Shown in pieces: positions 16,252-23,452 of a stretch of DNA of 52,350 nt. The stretch is from a virus: the IMG/VR virus record IMGVR_UViG_3300038551_000101, positions 1 to 52,350 of that record. One strand, written 5' to 3'. Position numbers and translations under genes: made by a program. The first letter of the stretch is position 1. Each line of letters opens with the position of its first letter. Under the pieces are notes generated by a model. It made no database searches. It worked only from the letters and a program-made list of their open reading frames with translations, and was not told where the DNA came from.

Positions 16252-17004
16252 TTAGCCCTCAAAAAACTCACCAATCCAAGGCTCTGCACTCACTGCTTCC
16301 TTTCGTAATTGTTCAGCTAACTCAGTAATTTCGCCTTGAGCGCCCTTTCCTTTCTTACGTTTTGCGTAGAAGTCGAGCAAAGCTCGTAAATTAACAGTTA
16401 AAACCAAATTAGTGCAAGCTGCATTGGGTAGTACGCTTCGAGCATCCTCCGCTGGAATGCCTTTCTTTCTCAAATTGTCGTACATTGATTGGATTATATT
16501 CATCATGTTTTCATACTCTAAATCTAATCCTTTAGCTTTAACCGTCTCAGGAACTACATATTCAAAACCGCCTATTTTATCATCTGATCCCATTTTTACG
16601 TATCGTTGCGATTGCACACTGAAGGAAAAACCTACTCTGTGCCTTGTTAACTGTGCTAATAACGCCCTGCTCACTCCTTCAATCGCATAAGTAAAGGTAA
16701 TATGCTCTAAAGTAGAAGTGTGCTTACTTGAGACAATGTTACGCATTAAACGATGCCCTTCAGTACCTTCTTCCCCATCTTTTGCTTCATTTTTGAAATA
16801 CTTCTCACCTTCTTGGATAATAATCCCCGATGGCTTATTTGCTGCGTAGCAAGTTCTTACCGCTGTAAGAGCAACTGCTTGTCCATGTGTTGCCCCTAAT
16901 TTATCAAACACATTACCTTCTATTTCTATAAAATCGTTATATATATCTAAACTGTCATAAAAACCTTCACTCAGCTGCGTGTGAGCTAATAACTTCACAT
17001 CCAT
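16252..17004 (-). CDS. thyX: FAD-dependent thymidylate synthase ThyX
   Basis: A 250-residue flavin-dependent thymidylate synthase making dTMP from dUMP with methylene-THF and NADPH. The ThyX motif is present as 'RHRVGFSFSVQSQRY' (about residues 125-140), with the usual 'SSKHTSTLEHITFTYAIEGV' upstream and 'NLRALLDFYAKRK' downstream. The ATG at 17004 has GGGGAAGG five bases upstream and is preferred to an ATG five codons earlier. With the dUTPase close by it gives the phage its own dTTP supply for replication. Confidence 0.92.
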   Translation of the reverse strand: MDVKLLAHTQLSEGFYDSLDIYNDFIEIEGNVFDKLGATHGQAVALTAVRTCYAANKPSGIIIQEGEKYFKNEAKDGEEGTEGHRLMRNIVSSKHTSTLEHITFTYAIEGVSRALLAQLTRHRVGFSFSVQSQRYVKMGSDDKIGGFEYVVPETVKAKGLDLEYENMMNIIQSMYDNLRKKGIPAEDARSVLPNAACTNLVLTVNLRALLDFYAKRKKGKGAQGEITELAEQLRKEAVSAEPWIGEFFEG

Positions 17005-17047
17005 GATTACCTTCCCCATTTCCCTATAATATTTTTATTACCGATCA

Positions 17048-17308
17048 TCACTTTATTCCGCTCAAGATTGCTATTTTTACATTCTTTATTTCTAACATTA
17101 AATCCTTAATTGCTGTTGCTTCACTTTCCCTTAATCCTTTGTCTAGTAAAGCGATACAAGCTCTTTCTACATTTGGATAAAATCCAATTGATTTATAATC
17201 AAACTTAATTTCTTCACCCTCTTTGGATTCCTTTTGGTACTTCTGGTTAATAATTACGTTGTAAGCATCTGAAGTAATTTTGTATTTTTCACCAATGTAA
17301 ATCTCCAT
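17048..17308 (-). CDS. Hypothetical phage protein
   Basis: An 86-residue protein beginning 'MEIYIGEKYKITSDAYNVII' with alternating strands, then helices (VERACIALLDKGLRESEATA). AGGTG lies seven bases before the ATG at 17308. It resembles small proteins found beside nucleotide-metabolism genes in Bacillus phages, but I cannot name a family. Confidence 0.65.
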   Translation of the reverse strand: MEIYIGEKYKITSDAYNVIINQKYQKESKEGEEIKFDYKSIGFYPNVERACIALLDKGLRESEATAIKDLMLEIKNVKIAILSGIK

Positions 17309-17331
17309 CCCACTCACCTCTTCTTATTGGA

Positions 17332-17823
17332 TCAATATCCACTTGCTAACCGATCATAATTTACTTGGTTCTTTTCGAAATATGCCTTTTGCATATCTTC
17401 GTATGTCATTCCTAATTTCAATCCAATAGCTACAATTGTTGATAATGCCTTTATGTAATGATTGAAATCCGAGAAGTCACTTTGATACAACACCTCAAAA
17501 GAATAGTGATATGACTTTAATGATGTTTGATTAATAAGTAATCTTGGTAAATATGTTAGCTCGTTACTGTGTCCGTACTTATTACCAAGACTAGCTATAA
17601 AATGTAAGCAATCAGCCCATTCATCGTACTGACGCGCCTTATTATCCTTTTTGTTCTTCTTCCAATATTTAAAGAATCCGATTTCATTTGAAAGCTCACC
17701 TAACTCCGTATATAACGCCTGTGTTACGTCACCGGTTAGATTTTGTCCTTGTAACCCATGAACCTCAACAACTTTACAATCAAGCTTGTCTTGCGCTTCG
17801 AATATTTTTTGAATGTTTAACAT
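17332..17823 (-). CDS. Dimeric dUTPase (dUTPase_2 / MazG-like)
   Basis: A 163-residue all-helical dUTP pyrophosphatase. The metal-binding pattern is 'YTELGELSNEIGFFKYWK' (E-x-x-E, residues about 37-54) and 'QYDEWADCLHFIASLG' (E-x-x-D, about 65-80). It hydrolyses dUTP to dUMP, the substrate for the phage ThyX encoded downstream, and lowers uracil incorporation. AAAGGAGAAATTAA precedes the ATG. It overlaps the upstream gene by 44 bases. Confidence 0.88.
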   Translation of the reverse strand: MLNIQKIFEAQDKLDCKVVEVHGLQGQNLTGDVTQALYTELGELSNEIGFFKYWKKNKKDNKARQYDEWADCLHFIASLGNKYGHSNELTYLPRLLINQTSLKSYHYSFEVLYQSDFSDFNHYIKALSTIVAIGLKLGMTYEDMQKAYFEKNQVNYDRLASGY

Positions 17824-18010
17824 TTAATTTCTCCTTTCCTTTTGTAACAACGATTTGTAAACGTTCACTTTCTTCTTTATGGTGTTTATAAAGCGATTCT
17901 GCCATTTGCAACTCTGCCCTTAACCTGTTTACTTCATCAAACCACTTACTAGCTTGTCCTTGTACATGCTCAAGTGCTTCTTCGTACAGATCAATATGAC
18001 GCGCTTCCAT
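17780..18010 (-). CDS. Hypothetical coiled-coil protein
   Basis: A 76-residue helical protein (EEALEHVQGQASKWFDEVNR and on). It overlaps the dUTPase by 44 bases in another frame. AAAGGGGTG precedes the ATG, which supports translation. The basic C-terminal end lies in the overlap. Function unknown. Confidence 0.55.
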   Translation of the reverse strand: MEARHIDLYEEALEHVQGQASKWFDEVNRLRAELQMAESLYKHHKEESERLQIVVTKGKEKLNVKHSKNIRSARQA

Positions 18011-18050
18011 ACCAACACCCCTTTATTTTCTTTTTGATTCTGCTAGTAAC

Positions 18051-18323
18051 TTAGTAATTTCGTAAACACCGTTTTCCTTTGAGTACATCATTGATTCCCC
18101 CCTCTGCTTTTTCATCGATTTGAATCATTTCATTTCTAACTTCTTGCAAGAATGCGATGTACTTCCCTAATTCCTCCTGATCCATTGTGGACGTATCATC
18201 TACGCTTGAGCATTCAGTAATATCAACGTGACAAATTTGATTCATATTTTCATTACGGACCTTAAATTCAGATAAAGTTACAGCAATTTTCCCGAAATCA
18301 TAAACAAATAACTTACTTATCAT
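18051..18323 (-). CDS. Hypothetical acidic phage protein
   Basis: A 90-residue protein with N-terminal strands (KLFVYDFGKIAVTLSEFKVR), an Asp/Ser/Thr-rich middle and a helix (ELGKYIAFLQEVRNEMIQID). Not recognised. Its start overlaps the end of the FbpA-like gene by 11 bases, a common coupling arrangement in this operon. Confidence 0.6.
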   Translation of the reverse strand: MISKLFVYDFGKIAVTLSEFKVRNENMNQICHVDITECSSVDDTSTMDQEELGKYIAFLQEVRNEMIQIDEKAEGGINDVLKGKRCLRNY

Positions 18324-18447
18324 CTATATCCCCCTCTAATAAACGTTCTAGTTCTTCACAAGATCCTTCGTATAAATCTCGATCACCCGGTAACTTAAAT
18401 ATGTTTCTGCTAATCAATTGCTCTATTAAAAACTGCTTACTATCCAT
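18313..18447 (-). CDS. FbpA-like small protein
   Basis: A 44-residue protein (MDSKQFLIEQLISRNIFKLP then DRDLYEGSCEELERLLEGD). The pattern KQFLI-x-x-LI...FK...D-R-x-LYE-x-x-x-x-ELE matches the Fur-regulated basic protein FbpA family, known in B. subtilis as a small partner in iron-sparing control. Phage copies are frequent but of unproven role. A strong GGAGGAATC precedes the ATG. Confidence 0.7.
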   Translation of the reverse strand: MDSKQFLIEQLISRNIFKLPGDRDLYEGSCEELERLLEGDIDDK

Positions 18448-18457
18448 GATTCCTCCA

Positions 18458-18976
18458 CTACGCCTTTTTTCTTAAATTTAATTTTTTTCCATTTCTATAA
18501 AAATCATTATCAGCATTTGCTCGTTTCGCGACCTCTTGAGGTGTTAATACCGGTGTCTCAATTGCTTCTTTTTTATCCCATTTACAAGCCTTAACTCTTT
18601 TTAAAAGCGTTGAATAGTTAATCCCATTTTGTTGTGCTTGTTTTATTTGTTCTTCTGTAAAAGGGCGTTTCGCTCTTCTAGCATCTAATGATAGTTGTAA
18701 TACTTCTTTTCTTGTTTTAGGAGGTGTTGTCGCTGCTATCACTGCATCCCATCCTTCTTGTCGTCTCCTTCTAAATGTTCGTTCAGATACGCCATTTTCT
18801 AGTGCAATTTGTTTGAATTCTTTCCAACCTCTATTTTTGGTTTTCCTTACTGGTGTTGTTATGGCCTTTTCTTTATTCCAGCGGTAAATATAAACTCGAT
18901 CACTTAATAATTTATTACTAATTCCGAACGCTTCTGCTCTCTTATAGTCTTCATCAGTAATGTAATATCCAGTCAT
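18458..18976 (-). CDS. Tandem HTH-repeat protein, copy 2
   Basis: A 172-residue paralogue of the protein at 14305-14820. Three repeats are visible: 'AEAFGISNKLLSDRVYIYRW...AITTP', 'ALENGVSERTFRRRRQEGWD...AATTP' and 'AQQNGINYSTLLKRVKACKW...AIETP', then a short 'LTPQEVAKRA' tail shared with copy 1 (LTPSEAASRG). The ATG at 18976 has AAGGAAA eight bases upstream; a longer frame reaches 19030. Copies 2 and 3 are adjacent, copy 1 lies 4 kb downstream. Confidence 0.72.
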   Translation of the reverse strand: MTGYYITDEDYKRAEAFGISNKLLSDRVYIYRWNKEKAITTPVRKTKNRGWKEFKQIALENGVSERTFRRRRQEGWDAVIAATTPPKTRKEVLQLSLDARRAKRPFTEEQIKQAQQNGINYSTLLKRVKACKWDKKEAIETPVLTPQEVAKRANADNDFYRNGKKLNLRKKA

Positions 18977-19017
18977 TGTAACGGTTTCCTTTCGCTTTTC
19001 CTCACCTCTTGAAATAA

Positions 19018-19443
19018 TTAATTGGAACAACGTCTGCCTGTTTCAATAGGTGGTATTGTAGCCGCCAATTCTATATCCCATTTATAATTACGTATCCGAG
19101 AATAAAATGTTTGATAATTAATACCGTTCTTCTCAGCTAACTCAGCCATTTCTTTAATCAAATTAGATGTTTTTCTAACTGGTTTCGTCGCCGCTTCTTC
19201 TGGAGTAAACCCTAAGGAAATACGACTATAAAATGTATTAGGATTCATTCCGTTTTGAACTGCGATTCCTAACCATATTTCAGATTGACTTTGCTTTGAT
19301 TTACGTTTCTTACCAGGTGGCGTTGTTATCGCTTCTTCCTTATCCCAAGCACAGTTATAAACTCGATTTCTTAATGTATTCTTGTTTATTCCATGAGCTT
19401 CCGCACGTTTATAATCAGATTGATTTAAAATCCCCTTTTTCAT
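19018..19443 (-). CDS. Tandem HTH-repeat protein, copy 3
   Basis: A 141-residue paralogue with three repeats: 'AEAHGINKNTLRNRVYNCAW...AITTP', 'AVQNGMNPNTFYSRISLGFT...AATKP' and 'AEKNGINYQTFYSRIRNYKW...AATIP'. It lacks the C-terminal tail of the other two copies. GGGGGATTGAA precedes the ATG. The middle repeat diverges most (GFT in place of the usual aromatic W-D). Confidence 0.72.
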   Translation of the reverse strand: MKKGILNQSDYKRAEAHGINKNTLRNRVYNCAWDKEEAITTPPGKKRKSKQSQSEIWLGIAVQNGMNPNTFYSRISLGFTPEEAATKPVRKTSNLIKEMAELAEKNGINYQTFYSRIRNYKWDIELAATIPPIETGRRCSN

Positions 19444-19456
19444 TTCAATCCCCCTA

Positions 19457-19723
19457 CTAATCTAGTTCCATAATCTCTGCCAATGACCACTTACTTATCA
19501 CTGTTTTTATAATTTGAATTTTCCCGTATCTTCCTTTTGCAGATTCTTCTGCATCTGTTGCATTCTTTTCTTCAAACCAATCAATTTTCTGCTTCTCGTC
19601 TTGATCATAGAAGTGAACCTCGTATACCGTTATGTCGCTAGGCTTCGCAAGAAATCGTTCTGCCGTGCTTGTTGCAGTATAATCAAAACTTCCCACAACA
19701 TCCTCCAGCGTTAACTGTTTCAT
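19457..19723 (-). CDS. Hypothetical phage protein
   Basis: An 88-residue protein. A likely beta-sheet half (SDITVYEVHFYDQDEKQKID) precedes a helix and the end 'TVISKWSLAEIMELD'. Not recognised. Its start overlaps the upstream stop by four bases (ATGA), with AGGAG in front. Confidence 0.62.
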   Translation of the reverse strand: MKQLTLEDVVGSFDYTATSTAERFLAKPSDITVYEVHFYDQDEKQKIDWFEEKNATDAEESAKGRYGKIQIIKTVISKWSLAEIMELD

Positions 19724-20007
19724 GCTCCTAATCCCATTGGACGCGATTTGATTAGTTTTTTATCTGCCTGATCCATAATCAATGCTGCGATTTCTAATTG
19801 ATGTCTTCCCATATCCACCGCAATCTCAATAAAGCTTTTTCCTTCTTTCCACATTTCTTGAAATCGAATCACTTCATTTTCATCAAATACCAGGTCCAAC
19901 TCTTCTAGAGCGATATATAAATTACGACGCGATTTCTTCATGTACTTTCTCTGTTGCAACGCCATTGTGTAATTTTCCTTTTCCAAATCCGTTCCAAGTC
20001 TCGGCAT
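19720..20007 (-). CDS. Hypothetical HTH-like phage protein
   Basis: A 95-residue helical protein. The segment 'FQEMWKEGKSFIEIAVDMGRHQLEIA' looks like a helix-turn-helix of the kind found in small phage regulators. GGAGGGG seven bases before the ATG at 20007 supports this start although it overlaps the neighbouring gene by 86 bases; a shorter start at 19941 with GAGAAAG would reduce the overlap to 20. Confidence 0.55.
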   Translation of the reverse strand: MPRLGTDLEKENYTMALQQRKYMKKSRRNLYIALEELDLVFDENEVIRFQEMWKEGKSFIEIAVDMGRHQLEIAALIMDQADKKLIKSRPMGLGA

Positions 20008-20185
20008 CCCATTTCCCCTCCGTTTGTAATTTATGAATTTCTCTTAATTCCGCCATAATGGTATGACGCTTTCTATCTATTTCCTCTGGCGTTTGATTTG
20101 CTGCTTCGCAAACACATGGTCCAAACTGATACATTCCCATGCCAATTCCGTTTTGAATCACTCCAGTTCCGTTACACGCGCACAT
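19922..20185 (-). CDS. Hypothetical Cys-containing phage protein
   Basis: An 87-residue protein starting 'MCACNGTGVIQNGIGMGMYQ' and then 'FGPCVCE', giving two CxC pairs at the N-terminus that could bind a metal, followed by a charged helical region. The ATG at 20185 lies eight bases after AAAGGGTG. Similar CNGTGVIQ-type openings occur in other Bacillus phage proteins, without known role. Confidence 0.6.
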   Translation of the reverse strand: MCACNGTGVIQNGIGMGMYQFGPCVCEAANQTPEEIDRKRHTIMAELREIHKLQTEGKWDAETWNGFGKGKLHNGVATEKVHEEIAS

Positions 20186-20639
20186 AATCGTCACCCTTTC
20201 TTATTACCACTTCAATATCACGTTCTGATATTTGAGCTACTGCAAAAGCCATGTTATTATGACCGGCGATTTTTACTCTTAACTTGTTGAAGATGTACAG
20301 CAACTCTTTGTTTGAAAATTCAGTTTTTTTACCTGTTGGTTTTCTCAGTAATTCACCTTCCGTTTTTTCTAACACATCAATTTCTATACTGAATTTATCT
20401 TCATCAATCTTTTGATGCACTTCTCTTATGGTCTTACGAAATCCATAATGTTTACCTACCGCTTTTATCAAATCGAACAACATTTTCCTTTCAATCCTTC
20501 TTACAGTTGGATCGCCATAGCATATTGAACAAGCTGTTATCTTTTTCTCTTCAATGTACACTTCGTAGATGTCGATGTTATCAATGGCTGCTGCGCATAT
20601 ATCACAAAACGGTTTGGACGGTGCTTCGTAATTTAACAA
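20172..20639 (-). CDS. Hypothetical protein with N-terminal zinc site
   Basis: A 155-residue protein. CDIC (residues about 12-15) and CSIC (about 36-39) make a four-cysteine zinc site; the rest is helix and strand with a basic C-terminal part (IRKGDDYVRV). The start is a TTG preceded by AAAGGGGGAA, and there is no closer ATG. It lies directly after the DnaC-like gene, so a replication-linked role is possible. Confidence 0.62.
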   Translation of the reverse strand: MLNYEAPSKPFCDICAAAIDNIDIYEVYIEEKKITACSICYGDPTVRRIERKMLFDLIKAVGKHYGFRKTIREVHQKIDEDKFSIEIDVLEKTEGELLRKPTGKKTEFSNKELLYIFNKLRVKIAGHNNMAFAVAQISERDIEVVIRKGDDYVRV

Positions 20640-20654
20640 TTTTGGTTCCCCCTT

Positions 20655-21500
20655 TTAAAATTCAAGTTTTCTCCTTCTGAAATCTTTGGTTTCTTTAAAT
20701 ACAATAGACAACCTGTTTCCTAATAACCGTGACACAATTCGTTCGTCATACGCTTCTTCTATTCTGTCGCCAGATAAATTCGTTGTGATAATTGTTGCTT
20801 TACCTTGTCTTCCGTCAAAAATCGAGAATAATATTGTATTTATAAAACGAGTAGCTTTATCATTGCCGTTTAAAGCCCCTAACTCTGCGCCTAGGTCATC
20901 TAAGATGAGAAACTCAACTTCCACTAACCTGCGAATGATATCGTCTTCTGTGAGGGCGCTGTCTTTGTTAAATGTGCTTTTTATTTTCCTAACAAGTTCA
21001 CTCATCGTAATAAAAACAACTTCCCTGTTTCTCTCTTGTAATGTTTTTCCAATGGCATACGCTAAATGAGTTTTTCCTGCTCCGCAATTACCAACCAATA
21101 ACAAATTAATTTTTCGATTATCCAATAAATCTTTTGCTGCTTGTATTGCTGCTTGTGCATTATCTCTAGCTTCATCGCTTGTAGGATGATAATTTTCAAA
21201 TCTCGCATTCTTAATTGCAATATCTGCTATCAAACTTTCTTTTTCAAAAGCCATTTTTTTCTCGTTATCCTTAAATTCATTCCAACGTGCATTTTCTGAT
21301 TCGATAATAGGTTGTGCTTGCTCCCGGCTATAGCAAATTGGACATGTTGGTTTACCATCATTTATTCCTTTTACACATAACATTGGAAAAGGTTTTTTAT
21401 GATTTTCGCTATTATTACAAACATCAGAACTCATACTGGAATTCGCCTTTTTGACTAAATGTTTTATTACCGGATTCGTTGTTACCTGAACGGTTTCCAT
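20655..21500 (-). CDS. DnaC/IstB-like helicase loader ATPase
   Basis: A 281-residue AAA+ ATPase that would load the replicative helicase onto the phage origin. Walker A is 'LLLVGNCGAGKTHLAYAIG' (about residues 134-152) and Walker B 'EFLILDDLGAE' (about 193-203); 'FSIFDGRQGKATIITTNL' is sensor 1 and 'DERIVSRLLGN' carries the arginine finger region. The N-terminal part has a C...CPIC zinc-like site. It overlaps the replisome organizer gene by 77 bases, so the two are surely co-expressed. Confidence 0.88.
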   Translation of the reverse strand: METVQVTTNPVIKHLVKKANSSMSSDVCNNSENHKKPFPMLCVKGINDGKPTCPICYSREQAQPIIESENARWNEFKDNEKKMAFEKESLIADIAIKNARFENYHPTSDEARDNAQAAIQAAKDLLDNRKINLLLVGNCGAGKTHLAYAIGKTLQERNREVVFITMSELVRKIKSTFNKDSALTEDDIIRRLVEVEFLILDDLGAELGALNGNDKATRFINTILFSIFDGRQGKATIITTNLSGDRIEEAYDERIVSRLLGNRLSIVFKETKDFRRRKLEF

Positions 21501-22356
21501 TTTTATCAGTTCCTTTCGTTTTTTCCTCTTTCACTTCAATCACCAAACGATCCCATTGCTTTCTTAATTTAGATGGAGATAAAATATTCTTTCTCCAAAA
21601 TGAATTGTTCTGCGACCACTTAATCAGGTACGTGATTTGTTCGTTTGTTTTTTTATCACGTTCTCGTATTAAACGAAATTCATTTGCCCATTTATCTAAA
21701 TCAGGTTTTTTATGATCAGGATTCGTATCTAAAATAAATTTAAATAACAATTCAGCATGCTCCATGTCGCAAGTTTCAAACTTGAGACGAGAAGTCTTTT
21801 TAGGTGTAGTAATCTTTGTAGTATTCTCTGTAGTAATCTTTGTATTTGTCTTACGTTCTAACGTAGGAGGGTCCTCCGTTTTATCGGGGGAGGGTGGTAC
21901 GTTAGAATGTAAGACCCTCTTACGTTCTAACGTACCAGGGTCTTGATATAAAATTGAAATTTTCATTATTTCTTCCGGTACTGGCTCTATAAACATTACA
22001 TTGTTATGTTTCATGCCATTTATTACAAGAGTCCTAAGTTCTGTTTTAACAAGCTTTTTATCTTTCAAATAATCACATGCATCTTTTACTTGCCTTTTAG
22101 TGAACCCGAATGTTTCCGCAAGCTGCGCATAACTTTTCTGTAATTTATCCGCTTTAAACTTTTGTTTGTAAGAAATATCATTTGTTTCTTCATCTCTTAT
22201 TTCAGTCGGTGTATACCAGTAATAGACTTCACTTAATAAAACTATTGCCACCACATATGGCTTTCCATTTTCTAAAGTAAGATGTTTAAACCACCCTTGA
22301 TCCATCGTATTACCCCGTAAGTTTATTCTTGCGACTTTCATTACATTGTTGTTCAT
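21424..22356 (-). CDS. Replisome organizer / DnaD-like replication initiator
   Basis: A 310-residue protein. The N-terminal winged-helix part includes 'SYAQLAETFGFTKRQVKDAC' (about residues 73-92), a Pro/Thr/Lys linker (about 150-190) follows, and the C-terminal 'ITYLIKWSQNNSFWRKNILSPSKL' is the DnaD/DnaB2-like DNA-binding end. Such proteins bind iterons and recruit the loader encoded next. Three 16-base palindromic repeats lie within its linker coding region. The ATG at 22356 has AAGGTG six bases upstream and is preferred over an earlier ATG. Confidence 0.8.
   Translation of the reverse strand: MNNNVMKVARINLRGNTMDQGWFKHLTLENGKPYVVAIVLLSEVYYWYTPTEIRDEETNDISYKQKFKADKLQKSYAQLAETFGFTKRQVKDACDYLKDKKLVKTELRTLVINGMKHNNVMFIEPVPEEIMKISILYQDPGTLERKRVLHSNVPPSPDKTEDPPTLERKTNTKITTENTTKITTPKKTSRLKFETCDMEHAELLFKFILDTNPDHKKPDLDKWANEFRLIRERDKKTNEQITYLIKWSQNNSFWRKNILSPSKLRKQWDRLVIEVKEEKTKGTDKNGNRSGNNESGNKTFSQKGEFQYEF
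21850..21934. repeat. Iterons inside the replisome organizer gene: candidate phage origin
   Basis: Three copies of CTTAC(G/A)TTCTAACGTA: plus orientation at 21850-21865 and 21919-21934, reverse orientation at 21898-21913. Each is nearly a palindrome. GGAGGGTCCTCC lies between copies 1 and 2, and AAAGATTACTACAG-like direct repeats lie just downstream (21780-21840). Origins inside the organizer gene are usual in Gram-positive phages, which makes this the best candidate for the lytic origin. Confidence 0.65.
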
Positions 22357-22564
22357 CTGATTCACCTTCTCCATCTAATCGCTCACATATTGCAAAGCTG
22401 CTATTAATATCAATTTCTAGCAAGTTATAACCTTTATAATTTTTCTTCAGATATGTTTTTACTAGTTTTTCAAGATCCTGGCGTGATGCCGCCTTTTTAA
22501 AAATCGCTGCACTTATTAAAACTCTGTGTACTTCCTTTCGGTCAAACACTGCCAGTCCTCCCAT
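22310..22564 (-). CDS. Hypothetical early phage protein
   Basis: An 84-residue protein (DRKEVHRVLISAAIFKKAAS then 'LVKTYLKKNYKGYNLLEIDI'), alpha/beta, with an acidic GEGESDE segment near the end. AAGGAGGAATGAT precedes the ATG. It precedes the organizer gene and overlaps it by 47 bases. Not recognised. Confidence 0.6.
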   Translation of the reverse strand: MGGLAVFDRKEVHRVLISAAIFKKAASRQDLEKLVKTYLKKNYKGYNLLEIDINSSFAICERLDGEGESDEQQCNESRKNKLTG

Positions 22565-22575
22565 ATCATTCCTCC

Positions 22576-22675
22576 TTGTATTTAGGAGAAAACATTTGGT
22601 ATAATATTGTTAATATTGTTGCGTCAATATTTTGTTTTCTCCAGAGTCGATTAGGGGTAATCGACTCTTTTATTT
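22576..22675 (+). ncRNA. Candidate short plus-strand RNA with own promoter and terminator
   Basis: TTGTAT (22576-22581), an 18-base spacer and TATAAT (22600-22605) form a plus-strand promoter. A perfect 11-bp hairpin AGAGTCGATTA-GGGG-TAATCGACTCT (22643-22668) with TTTATTTTG after it forms a terminator. The product would be about 60 nt and antisense to the leader of the minus-strand replication operon. GGAGAAAACA/TGTTTTCTCC (22585-22594 with 22633-22642) flanks the start. A minus-strand promoter-like TTGACG (22622-22627) overlaps, so the site may fire both ways. Confidence 0.6.
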
Positions 22676-22681
22676 TGTTTT

Positions 22682-22767
22682 GATGCTATGCGCATCATCA
22701 TGGCTAAGAACGAGGTGGAGAGGTGTGGGTGTCCGCTCCCAGCCATGATGACAAGCATAGGCTTGTC
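22682..22767 (-). ncRNA. Structured RNA element in the early-operon leader
   Basis: Three adjacent stems fill the gap after the 62-residue gene: GACAAGC/GCTTGTC with a four-base loop (22750-22767), CATCATGGCT/AGCCATGATG (22696-22705 with 22741-22750) enclosing a 35-base arm, and GATGC/GCATC (22682-22696). Neighbouring stems abut without gaps, as in a folded RNA domain. The strand is inferred from the operon. Role unknown. Confidence 0.5.
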
Positions 22768-22772
22768 CACCC

Positions 22773-22961
22773 CTATAACATAAGTACTTCTAAGACTTCT
22801 TTCGCGCATCGCTTATGTTCTTTATCCCATCGATTCATTTCTTCTTTATTTCCTCTTAATTCGGCGATCAGTTCTTTAAAGGAATACTGGGCCATACACT
22901 CATGTCGTTTTTCTATGTAAGATGCTTTTTCTTCTTGCGTCATTACTGGTGCTGCACTCAT
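22773..22961 (-). CDS. Hypothetical small helical phage protein
   Basis: A 62-residue helical protein (MTQEEKASYIEKRHECMAQY and 'LIAELRGNKEEMNRWDKEHK'). The ATG at 22961 overlaps the stop of the membrane peptide upstream (ATGA) with AAAGGATG in front. Proteins of this sort accompany Bacillus phage early regions; function unknown. Confidence 0.62.
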   Translation of the reverse strand: MSAAPVMTQEEKASYIEKRHECMAQYSFKELIAELRGNKEEMNRWDKEHKRCAKEVLEVLML

Positions 22962-23083
22962 CGTTTCACATCCTTTGACCAACCTGTTTTTTTATCCCAA
23001 ATATCAATCAAATGTACCGCAATAACTGCTGTACAAATCACCACAGCGACAATAAATAAAGATAGTTCACTTTGTTGTTCCAT
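22958..23083 (-). CDS. 41-residue single-span membrane protein
   Basis: One hydrophobic helix (LSLFIVAVVICTAVIAVHLI, residues 7-26) with a short basic tail (DIWDKKTGWSKDVKR). AGGAGGAGATTGAG precedes the ATG. It lies between the Cro-like gene and the early operon body. It could be a small immunity or superinfection peptide, but nothing proves this. Confidence 0.6.
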   Translation of the reverse strand: MEQQSELSLFIVAVVICTAVIAVHLIDIWDKKTGWSKDVKR

Positions 23084-23116
23084 CTCAATCTCCTCCTGAT
23101 TTTTATTCCAGTGGAT

Positions 23117-23359
23117 CTATGATGTCAGTTTGTCCTTCTTGTCCTTCTTAACTCGCGTTACGCGAGTGGGGTTATAAAAAAAATTATCTGCTGATACTCC
23201 ATAAAACTCCGCAATTCTCATAGCTATATTCCATCTTGGATTCTTCTTACCATTTTCAATCTCACAATAGTAATTCGAAGAAATATCTAGAATTTTAGCT
23301 ACTTCAAACTGCTTTAAACGTTTACTTTCCCGCAATTTGATTAACCATTCTCTTTTCAT
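23117..23359 (-). CDS. Cro-like XRE regulator
   Basis: An 80-residue XRE protein with HTH 'KQFEVAKILDISSNYYCEIE' (residues about 16-35) and a short basic tail. It is the first gene of the early operon and divergent from the CI-like gene. It starts at an ATG after CGGAGGTAAAC. Its own 3' end contains one of the three TCGCGnnnCGCGA sites. It likely binds the same operators as the repressor to lock lytic growth. Confidence 0.8.
   Translation of the reverse strand: MKREWLIKLRESKRLKQFEVAKILDISSNYYCEIENGKKNPRWNIAMRIAEFYGVSADNFFYNPTRVTRVKKDKKDKLTS
23152..23166. promoter_or_regulatory. Operator O3 inside the 3' end of the Cro-like gene
   Basis: CTCGCG-TTA-CGCGAG, the same inverted repeat as the two operators in the switch region, about 245 bases away inside coding sequence. 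A distant third site suggests DNA looping or binding along the early operon. Confidence 0.6.
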
Positions 23360-23379
23360 GTTTACCTCCGATGTCTTAT

Positions 23380-23425
23380 GTTTGATTTTAGTATACTCGC
23401 GTTTCGCGAATATGTAAATACCCTT
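23380..23425 (-). promoter_or_regulatory. Early promoter with operator O2 in its spacer
   Basis: On the minus strand TTTACA, a 17-base spacer and TATACT form a near-consensus sigma-A promoter upstream of the Cro-like gene. The spacer holds the operator TCGCG-TTT-CGCGA (23397-23409). A protein bound there would block RNA polymerase directly, so this is the expected main repressor target. Confidence 0.75.
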
Positions 23426-23452
23426 TTTAAAAATTTTCAGAATTAAAATAAA

